Source: UMGS363 sp051881815 (lineage in GTDB: Bacteria; Bacillota; Clostridia; Oscillospirales; Ruminococcaceae). Taken from it: a DNA stretch of 8,976 bases. Under the pieces are notes generated by a model. It did not search any database, was not told the DNA's origin, and worked only from the letters and a program-made list of their open reading frames with translations. The stretch lies in the NCBI GenBank assembly GCA_051881815.1, contig JBJEQP010000091.1:1-8976 (forward strand), written 5' to 3'. Shown piece by piece: positions 1-4,954 of this stretch (positions are counted from its first letter, which is position 1; every line of letters starts with the position of its first letter). Position numbers and translations under genes: made by a program.

Positions 1-2
1 CC

Positions 3-644
3 GGACTTGCGCAGGCAGGCGACAGATATGCCGAGGCTCTTGCTGCTGCAGACTGCGCCGACCTTGTTGTACTTTGCGTTGGACTCGACTCCACCATTGA
101 GGGCGAAGAGGGCGATACGGGCAACGAGTTTTCTTCGGGAGATAAAAGTGATCTGCGTCTGCCTGAATGTCAGCGTATCCTTGTAGACAAGATCATGCAG
201 ACGGGCAAGCCGGTTATCGTTGTGTGCGCCGCAGGAAGTTCGGTGAATACCGAATGTGAGCCGGATGCGCTTATCCACGCATGGTATCCCGGCTCGGAAG
301 GCGGCACGGCACTTGCACAGATACTTTTCGGCGACGTTTCACCTTCGGGCAAGCTGCCTGTTACATTCTACGAGCGTTCCGATATGCTTCCCGACTTCAC
401 CGATTATTCCATGAAAAACCGTACCTACCGTTATGCGGAAAATAACGTGCTGTATCCCTTCGGATACGGTCTTACTTACGGAAAAATTGTTTGCACATCG
501 GTTGAATATAAGGACGGCAAGGCTGTTGTGACCGTCGAAAGCACGGGCGGCAAAGCGGTTGATGACGTTATTCAGCTTTATATCAAGGACTACTGTGAAA
601 ACGCTGTTGTCCATAGGGAGCAGTGTTACGTCCAAGTCGAATAG
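3..644 (+). pseudogene. GH3 beta-glucosidase-type hydrolase, C-terminal part, 5' cut by window edge and 3' truncated
   Basis: The frame is open from base 3 without a start, so the gene begins upstream of the window. The translation has hallmarks of the GH3 C-terminal alpha/beta domain: VGLDSTIEGEEGDTGNE (bases ~81-131), a region that in the family lies around the acid/base Glu; KPVIVVCAAGS; the HAWYPGSEGG block; ILFGDVSPSGKLPVTF; and YPFGYGLTY near base 450-477. Family members hydrolyse terminal beta-linked sugars from oligosaccharides. After FGYGLTY a fibronectin-III-like domain begins but breaks off after YIKDYC (base ~596). The last 15 codons are antisense to a HAD hydrolase start, not GH3 sequence. 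Roughly 100 C-terminal residues usual in the family are missing, so the gene is probably inactive. Family assignment is firm; the exact substrate cannot be told. Confidence 0.88.
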
Positions 645-662
645 AATTGTTATTATCTTCAT
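594..662 (-). pseudogene. HAD-superfamily hydrolase, N-terminal ~23 codons only
   Basis: Reading down from an ATG at 662, the peptide begins MKIITILFDLDVTLLPMDN and continues SVFT. This matches the first motif of HAD phosphatases, ILFDLDGTLLPMD, in which the two Asp are the nucleophile and general acid. Here the Gly of DxDGT is Val, a change unexpected in a working enzyme. An AAGGAC-type ribosome site sits about 8 bases upstream of the ATG. After VFT the frame runs into antisense GH3 sequence, so the rest of the gene is gone. TGTGAA at 594-599 can be read as GH3 Cys-Glu or as HAD Phe-Thr antisense, giving six bases of possible microhomology at the join. It is a gene relic, not a working gene. 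Confidence 0.72.
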
Positions 663-674
663 ATTATCGTCCTT

Positions 675-761
675 TCAAAAGCTCTTGTTAACGTCCTGCC
701 GGTTGGTATTGTTCAGTATCTCGGCGTTATCCCCGAAGAACGCCTTTGAATAGACTGCACC
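675..761 (-). pseudogene. Short C-terminal fragment of an unidentified protein upstream of the HAD relic
   Basis: On the minus strand a frame without a start ends in TGA (677-675), 12 bases before the HAD ATG. Its last residues are AFFGDNAEILNNTNRQDVN followed by KSF. The spacing to the HAD start is typical of adjacent operon genes, so this may be the 3' end of the gene that preceded the HAD gene. Only about 20-28 codons remain and the upstream part is replaced by unrelated sequence around 745-762. I do not recognise the protein. The alternative is a chance open frame; the operon-like spacing is the main support. Confidence 0.35.
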
Positions 762-849
762 TTACAAGCCTATGCTTGTGGGGGACAAAACGGACGCTTT
801 GCTGCTTTTCCTCCTGCGACCCCTTTTTACTGAAATCAAATGATTTCAG
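727..849 (-). repeat. Palindrome-rich stretch, possible dispersed intergenic repeat
   Basis: Two inverted repeats are visible: a 9-bp perfect arm pair with a 2-base centre at 830-849 (CTGAAATCA / TGATTTCAG), and ACAAGC-CTAT-GCTTGT at 764-779. Between them, minus-strand codons 837-727 form a 36-codon open frame with no start that reads SVRFVPHKHRLVRCSLFKG near its middle. This resembles the spurious-looking short peptides that repeated non-coding sequences in Ruminococcus-like genomes can give, but that is recollection and cannot be tested here. It lies directly after the stop of the pseudogene at 836-1198, so the 830-849 palindrome could also work as its terminator. Confidence 0.3.
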
Positions 850-1198
850 AGAAGCTTTCAGCATCTGTATAAGGAGAAGGCTGCTCTCTCATACGCTTAC
901 GCTTTTCAGCTTTTACAGCCTTGTTCCTGTGTAACGCTGCAAGCTTTGTACTGCTTTCGAGTGTGCGTTCAAACAGAGAAATGAACTTGGGGGAGTTTAT
1001 TACTTCGTTCATCACGATCCTGACCTCATCACTCGGCAGTGTGGTGATCTATCCGCTAAGGAACTCATTGCGCTGAACAGCGTCTGTAACACATTGCAGC
1101 TTTTCACACAACTTGATCATAACAAGTTCTTTTTGAAGCTGGTTTGTATTCTTGTTACTGAGCGCAAGAGCCTTTTTGATTTCTTTTTTGTTATTCAT
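836..1198 (-). pseudogene. Small unknown protein gene with an in-frame amber codon
   Basis: The frame starts at ATG 1198 and reads MNNKKEIKKALALSNKNTNQ, continuing for 49 codons to a TAG at 1051-1049. It then continues in the same frame (ITTLPSDEVRIVMNEVINS) to a TGA at 838-836, 120 codon positions before the final stop. The part after the TAG keeps a lysine- and glutamate-rich helical character with natural codon use, ending KRKRMREQPSPYTDAESFSEII, so one nonsense mutation in a former ~119-residue gene is the simplest reading. AAGGAG lies 12 bases before the ATG and a near-consensus promoter is further upstream. The protein has no membrane segment or motif I can assign. A 49-residue product could still be made. 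Confidence 0.6.
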
Positions 1199-1259
1199 GA
1201 GAATACCTGGCTCCTTAAATAATATAGGTTTATGTATTTTCTCCGGTCGGATTGACTGG

Positions 1260-1288
1260 ATTATACACCAAAAAAATCCTTTTGTAAA
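1260..1288 (-). promoter_or_regulatory. Sigma-A-type promoter for the amber-interrupted gene
   Basis: On the minus strand, -35 TTTACA (1288-1283) and -10 TATAAT (1265-1260) are separated by exactly 17 bases. One mismatch from the full consensus makes this one of the two best promoters in the window. Transcription would start near 1253, giving a ~55-base leader before the ATG at 1198. Confidence 0.7.
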
Positions 1289-1342
1289 GTCGAGATCCGG
1301 CTTGCCAACTGGCCATTTTTCACAAAAATATCTACAATATTT

Positions 1343-1380
1343 CCCAGTAAGTTTTCGCAGCTTACCGGGTCAATTTTTTT
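1343..1380 (+). terminator. Intrinsic terminator reading rightwards
   Basis: CCCAGTAAG (1343-1351) pairs with CTTACCGGG (1361-1369) with one mismatch across a 9-base loop. It is followed by TCAA and a run of seven T (1374-1380) on the plus strand. No plus-strand gene is present upstream within 700 bases, so it looks like an orphan terminator of a lost gene. Confidence 0.5.
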
Positions 1381-1456
1381 ATCTTGTTCTCACTTTGCAA
1401 TTTTATTGTAATTCTGACGAAATTGGGTAGGGTTGGAGAGCTTTTGGGGGAACATA

Positions 1457-1498
1457 AAACGGCATAACCCAGATTTCATTCTGTGGGTTATGCCGTTT
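1457..1498 (-). terminator. Strong 15-bp hairpin, likely terminator of the cca remnant
   Basis: AAACGGCATAACCCA (1457-1471) and its exact complement (1484-1498) flank a 12-base loop. On the minus strand the stem is followed by TTTTATGTT, on the plus strand only by short A/T. It lies ~160 bases beyond the stop of the CCA-enzyme fragment and is best read as its terminator, possibly acting both ways. Confidence 0.6.
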
Positions 1499-1657
1499 AA
1501 ACATATATAGATTTAATAATGAATTAATAGAAAATTATTTAGTGCAGTAGTATTACTTTGTCGTGTAACTGATAGGCTTTACAGGACTGTTTCTTTTCAA
1601 GAATATTGATCCATTCCTCTTAACTTTGATCAATGCAGGGCAAGCAATGCAGATAAA

Positions 1658-2158
1658 TCATTTATGTATCTTCTTTTTCGCAATTTCCAATAACACTTCT
1701 CGGCTGTTCTCAAATTCTTCATTAATAACACCGTTAAGAAGCATATTCAGTGTTTCACCTAATTCTTTATCAGGTTTAAATCCGATTTGCATCAGATCTC
1801 TGCCGGTAACAGCCGGATCCTTAATTGTAAAGCATTGATTTTCCTGCAAAACTTCATCAATAAGCTTTTCAATAGTATCAATTTTTTCTGTGTTGTCTTT
1901 ATCATAATCGGATTTCTGACCTTTAACATCGGCTCGTCTGACATCAATCAATCTGTGGAACTGTTTTTCTCCGATTTTATTAAGCCAACGTTTAACATAT
2001 TTCCTGCCGACCTCAAAAGTTGCATCGTGATAAAAAACCAGCTGCACAACGTTGTTCCGTGTATCATTGTCGAATTTCAAACGCTTCATAATTACATCTG
2101 TCGTATCTGCACTAACTTTTCCGTGACATTGGAAATGTCTGATATGCTTGCTCAACAT
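1658..2158 (-). pseudogene. cca: CCA-adding tRNA nucleotidyltransferase, C-terminal fragment
   Basis: The 166-codon frame matches the C-terminal half of the class II CCA-adding enzymes of Firmicutes. These add or repair the CCA end of tRNAs in the cytoplasm. Visible family features are RHFQCHGKVSADTTDVIMKR at residues ~7-26 (the HD-region segment usually reading HxxxGxxxxxxIMxRLKF), YVKRWLNKIG at ~54-63, and the tail block DPAVTGRDLMQIGFKPDKEL at ~114-133 followed by GETLNMLLNGVI. The N-terminal nucleotidyltransferase head, with its GGxxRD and DxD catalytic motifs, is absent. An in-frame TGA lies immediately upstream of the ATG at 2158, so the break is at about 2150. The fragment cannot be active. 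A functional copy must exist elsewhere if the host needs this enzyme, so this is probably a transferred or duplicated piece. Confidence 0.78.
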
Positions 2159-2220
2159 TCATGCTGTCACAAATCAAAACAAAACAAAAAAATTCATAAC
2201 AAGAAAGTACGGTCATACCT

Positions 2221-2514
2221 ATGACAATTTCAGAAATTAAAATCCGCAAGACATTCCCCGAGGGTAACCTCAAAGCTATCGTTTCTATCACCCTCGACAA
2301 CTGCTTGGCAATACACGATATCAAAATCGTGCAGGGCAGCGACAGACTTTTCGCGGCTATGCCGAGCCGCAAGGATGAAACCGGCATCTATCGTGACATC
2401 ATTCATCCTATCGACCCTGAAACGAGGGATGAAGTTGAAAACGCTATCATCTCCGCTTACGAAAGGTATGTTGAGATTGAAAAGATTATGAATGCCGAAG
2501 AAGCTAACGATTAA
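2221..2514 (+). CDS. spoVG: SpoVG-family regulator, full length
   Basis: The 97-residue product spans the SpoVG family length. It carries the conserved pattern IxxRKTFPEGNLKAIVSITLDN (residues ~6-28), HDIKIVQGSDRLFAAMPSRKD (~32-52) and YRDIIHPIDPETRDEVENAI (~57-76), ending in a charged helix. SpoVG is a small cytoplasmic nucleic-acid-binding protein that affects septation, sporulation and virulence genes in Firmicutes; paralogues also occur on mobile elements. The ATG at 2221 is chosen because the family begins M-x-I-x-(E/D)-I/V. The ribosome site is poor (AAGAAAG about 14 bases upstream), and the CCA-enzyme relic ends only ~60 bases away, so the native promoter may have been lost. A clear terminator follows, and a truncated paralogue starts 82 bases after the stop. 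Confidence 0.9.
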   Translation: MTISEIKIRKTFPEGNLKAIVSITLDNCLAIHDIKIVQGSDRLFAAMPSRKDETGIYRDIIHPIDPETRDEVENAIISAYERYVEIEKIMNAEEAND

Positions 2515-2524
2515 AACGAACAAG

Positions 2525-2563
2525 ACCCGTTTCCGGAACATCTCATTTCGGAAACGGGTTCTT
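2525..2563 (+). terminator. Intrinsic terminator of the SpoVG gene
   Basis: A 14-bp stem (2525-2538 with 2546-2559, one G-U pair, core ACCCGTTTCCG / CGGAAACGGGT) closes a 7-base loop and is followed by TCTTTG. It starts 11 bases after the spoVG stop codon. The T-tract is short but placement is ideal. Confidence 0.75.
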
Positions 2564-2596
2564 TGTAAACTATACTATATATGAAGGGAAAATGTT

Positions 2597-2780
2597 ATGA
2601 CCATTAGCAAAGTATCACCAACAAAAATATATGACGAAGGTATTCTCAAAGCAGAGTTCTCCATTACCATTGATGACTGTATCACTATCAATGATATAAA
2701 GGTGATACAAAAGGAGCAGGACATCACAGCTTCGCTTCCCAGACGCAGGAATGAGGACGGTATCTACAAGGAAATTGTTT
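2597..2780 (+). pseudogene. Second SpoVG-like gene, truncated after ~61 codons
   Basis: The frame begins MTISKVSPTKIYDEGILKAE and continues with SITIDDCITINDIKVIQ and RNEDGIYKEIV, aligning along its length with the intact SpoVG at 2221-2514 (same MTIS start, same xxDGIY block). It is clearly diverged, so it is a paralogue and not a recent copy. AAGGGA lies 7 bases before the ATG, a better ribosome site than that of its neighbour. After KEIV the expected HPI...R helix is missing. The frame instead continues to a TAG ending at 2974 through sequence antisense to the sugar-binding protein relic. The join is between about 2780 and 2805. Any product would be a ~125-residue chimera with half a SpoVG fold. 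Confidence 0.75.
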
Positions 2781-2799
2781 CTCAGTCAGATTCCGAACA

Positions 2800-3558
2800 T
2801 CACCTTTGCTCATCAAGCATTAGCGAAATGCGGCTTTGGATCATCTTTGCACATTGGTCAGATGTATTAATGCCTTCAAAAAAAAGCGTACTTTCTTCTT
2901 CAATAATATTGTATATTGCGCTGTCAACACCGTTCGAGGAAGAACATTTTATTGATTTGATAAAGTCGGAATAGAATCTGCTTTCATCAAGTGACATTGG
3001 TTCAATTTTTAGATTATTGCCGTCAGGAAGAGAGATTATTTCATCCCAGTATTCCTTTATTCCTTCTGAACTAATAAAATATGGACGCTCTTTGGCTGCC
3101 TGCACCTGAATATCAAAAAAATCCGAAATGACAGACATACAATTTGGATTATAAGTCAACAAATACTCCCTGATAAAACTCCAAGCACCTTCTTTATTTT
3201 TCGAGTTGTTTGAAATAGCAAGCCGCTGTCCAAAAGAAAGCCCGGATCCTTGACCATTGCTTGTGGGATAGCCTACAAATGTTATATCATCACTAAATTC
3301 TGATTTCTTTTTTGTATTGAATTCACGAAAATCGTTTACAAAAAATGTGGAGAGGAGCGCCGTATCATTATATGTGTACTGATAATCTGAAGACATTTCA
3401 CCAATTTCGGGAAATTGTGCTGCAAACTCTAAGGCGTTTATAAAATCCTCCGAGTCGAATTTACATGTCATATTTTCATAGTCGATGAAATTTGAACCAC
3501 CACAGGTTATAAGGTTGAGTATTCCATGCTTATTATTTCCCTGAGTGAAAAGAGACAT
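2800..3558 (-). pseudogene. Sugar ABC transporter extracellular solute-binding protein, C-terminal half
   Basis: The 252-codon frame has the character of the C-terminal half of family 1 carbohydrate-binding lipoproteins: FDSEDFINALEFAAQFPE, then VGYPTSNGQGSGLSFGQRLA, then AISNNSKNKEGAWSFIREYL (about residues 110-134), and a terminal helix QSRISLMLDEQ. The FVGYPxxxG... AISxxSKxKEGAWxFI layout is typical of these proteins, which capture oligosaccharides for MalFG-type permeases. There is no signal peptide or lipobox cysteine, and an in-frame TAA lies 12 bases before the ATG at 3558, so the N-terminal half is missing and MSLFTQ is probably not the native start. The C-terminus seems nearly complete. 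It sits inverted between two plus-strand mobile-DNA relics, as if wedged in. It cannot be exported or functional. Confidence 0.75.
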
Positions 3559-3592
3559 AAAAAGAAAATATTATTTGATTATATTAGTCTAA

Positions 3593-3619
3593 GGGATCGC
3601 TGAATAAATCGTTTCTGCC
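3593..3619 (+). repeat. Possible solitary insertion-sequence end (IS903/IS5-like)
   Basis: GGGATCGCTGAATAAATC at 3593-3610 matches 14 of 18 positions of the terminal repeat I recall for IS903 (GGCTTTGTTGAATAAATC), including the block TGAATAAATC. No transposase gene or opposite end is visible in the window. It sits exactly in the 70-base gap between the sugar-binding protein relic and the integrase relic, where a mobile-element scar would be expected. Chance similarity is possible. Confidence 0.35.
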
Positions 3620-3627
3620 GTGATTCG

Positions 3628-4239
3628 GTGAAATACTTACAGCGTATTGATCAATTTTCTAAACTGATTGAGTTGTTCGAAAAGGAACCCGAGAGCAACT
3701 ATAAATATGTGCTGTTTTACACTCTTGCGATCTATACCGGATTCCGCAGGGGAGAGATTCTTGGGCTTGAATGGAAGGATATTGATTTTGACGCAAACAT
3801 GGTTACTGTCAACAGGACTTCTCTTTATTCCAAAAAGGCGGGCGGAACTTACACGGAAACGCCGAAGACCGAAACGAGCTATCGAACCTTGAAGCTGCCC
3901 GATGAGGTCATGGAAATGCTTTTGAAGTGGAAGGAGCTGCAGGACATTCAGCGCAAAAAGGTCGGCAGCCAGTGGATCGAAACCGACCGCGTCTTTACAA
4001 AGTGGAACGGTTTGACCCTTGACGGAACAGCTCCGGGATATTTCTTCAAGCGTTTCTGTGAAAGGACGGGTATGCGATATGTATGTAATCACAGCTTCCG
4101 TCATTTTAACGCATCGGTACTTATTTCAAACGGTATTGACGTTAAGACCGTTCAGAGCTGTTTAGGCCACTCGACGGCTACGACGACTGTAAATATCCCA
4201 TATGGGCACACCTGCCAAAGCAGCTATATTTCGATATAA
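3628..4239 (+). pseudogene. Tyrosine integrase, catalytic domain with abnormal ends
   Basis: The 203-codon frame, from a GTG at 3628, is the catalytic domain of a phage/ICE-type tyrosine recombinase. Box I is TGFRRGEILGLEWKDID (Arg ~40). The beta-hairpin Lys lies in ETPKTETSYRTLKLP (Lys ~80). Box II is HSFRHF (His 155, Arg 158), followed by LGHS (His 181) and TTTVNIPYGHT with the presumed nucleophile Tyr 192. The usual N-terminal arm and core-binding domains (about 170 residues) are missing. The tail is also odd: family members read TTTxNIYxH, whereas here a Pro separates NI from Y, and the protein ends 11 residues later (CQSSYISI) where ~15-25 more are common. It is therefore probably a dead relic of an older integrated element. 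The true 5' boundary is near 3620-3640. Confidence 0.8.
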
Positions 4240-4274
4240 AAAGCGTTACCATTCATCCCGAATGGTAACGCTTT
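4240..4274. terminator. Strong bidirectional hairpin terminator
   Basis: A perfect 14-bp stem (4240-4253 with 4261-4274, core AAAGCGTTACCATT) closes a 7-base loop. On the minus strand it is followed by TTTTTATAT and would end transcripts from the GH2 fragment and the recombinase. On the plus strand it begins right after the integrase TAA and is followed by weaker GCATTGTTTG. Confidence 0.75.
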
Positions 4275-4360
4275 GCATTGTTTGTAAGCAAATAAGTTTC
4301 ATTAGTAATATCTCTTGACATTTTCATAAAAGCAGTAAATCCAAATTAAGGACTTTATTT

Positions 4361-4930
4361 TCATTCCTGCTGAATAAACTCTATGCTCTCAAAATCAAAT
4401 GCACAGCCCGGCAGGAACTGCAGCTTCACGGTCATTTTACCCTGAACCGAGGGCAGCTTTACCGAAACGGTGGTATAATCCTCGCTGTGGGGGAACTCGA
4501 TTATCTCTTTAAGCACCACGCCCGTTTCGTCCGCTAAATGCAGGTGGATAGAATCGTTGTCGTGGTGAGTTTTTCCCGTCAGACGCACCTCGGAAACGCC
4601 CTTTGCAAAATCCATATCCTCAAAATCAATGAACACGTTGTTGCCGATGCCCGTTATCCTGCCGCCGCTTATTTCGTAGCTGTCACCGTGGATAAGGTCG
4701 CAGTCCGAAGCGTTCAGCTTTTCATAGGCTTTCAGCTTCGGTTCAAACTTAAAGCCGCCGAAATCAATGCGCAGGTCGGTCTTGTCGAACTCAAAGTAAA
4801 TGTCATGCACTCCCGTCAGCTTTCGGGGAAGAACATAGCTGTTATCCTGATAGGTCTGCCAGATGAAATCTGCCTGATAGGTGAACTCTCCCAGGCACTC
4901 CGAGCCGCTTTCACCCGGCTTGCCCGACAC
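4361..4930 (-). pseudogene. GH2-type beta-galactosidase-like enzyme, C-terminal carbohydrate-binding region
   Basis: The 189-residue frame is beta-sandwich sequence resembling the C-terminal carbohydrate-binding (CBM6-like) regions of Clostridia GH2 beta-galactosidases. The first part (GEFTYQADFIWQTYQDNSYV ... LPRKLTGVHDIYFEF ... IDFGGFKFE) is the end of one module. The second (AYEKLNASDCDLIHGDSYEI ... GIGNNVFIDFEDMDF ... FLPGCAFDFESIEF) is a complete one, with the recurring GIGNNV and FDF signatures. No catalytic domain is present. The GTG at 4930 is just the first possible start: the same frame stays open up to the recombinase stop codon 21 bases further, showing that the gene was cut there. 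The C-terminus and terminator region look native. The parent would have been a glycan-degrading enzyme; GH2 is preferred from module pattern, but other glycosidase families carry similar modules. Confidence 0.65.
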
Positions 4931-4954
4931 AACAAGAGAGCTTAATTTTTCTCA
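4931..4954 (-). other. Presumed element/GH2 junction (attachment-site half)
   Basis: The recombinase ends HYYF-TGA at 4954-4952. Seven further codons in the same frame (EKLSSLV) lead straight into the GH2 fragment without a stop. Since the mobilizable element lies on one side and its interrupted target on the other, the crossover must be within about these 24 bases. The core cannot be defined without the other end. Confidence 0.5.

Larger units (their letters stand above)
1199..1657. other. Gene-poor, AT-rich stretch between two relics
   Basis: No supported complete gene lies here. It holds the promoter at 1260-1288, a rho-independent-type hairpin at 1343-1380 and a long hairpin at 1457-1498. 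Two short minus-strand frames without starts are open: one ending at ~1260 that includes DPVSCENLLGNIVDIF, and one ending at 1539 that reads EWINILEKKQSCKAYQLHDK. Either could be debris of lost genes, but both are too short to assign. No tRNA or riboswitch structure was seen. Confidence 0.5.

Noticed and set aside
1539..1660. Minus-strand frame reading EWINILEKKQSCKAYQLHDK as a second CCA-enzyme piece
   Set aside because: The similarity to the LQENQCF...KD segment of the family is weak, and it is under 30 codons with no start.
1787..2224. Plus-strand frame of 145 codons across the CCA-enzyme fragment
   Set aside because: It is antisense to a recognisable protein and its translation has no family resemblance.
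2571..2576. TATACT as a -10 box for the second spoVG-like gene
   Set aside because: The corresponding -35 position falls inside the terminator stem and does not resemble TTGACA.
4315..4338. TTGACA at 4315 as a plus-strand promoter
   Set aside because: No acceptable -10 box is found at 16-18 bases, and the only gene ahead is on the minus strand.
4538..4945. Plus-strand frame of 135 codons opposite the GH2 fragment
   Set aside because: Antisense to clear carbohydrate-binding module sequence.
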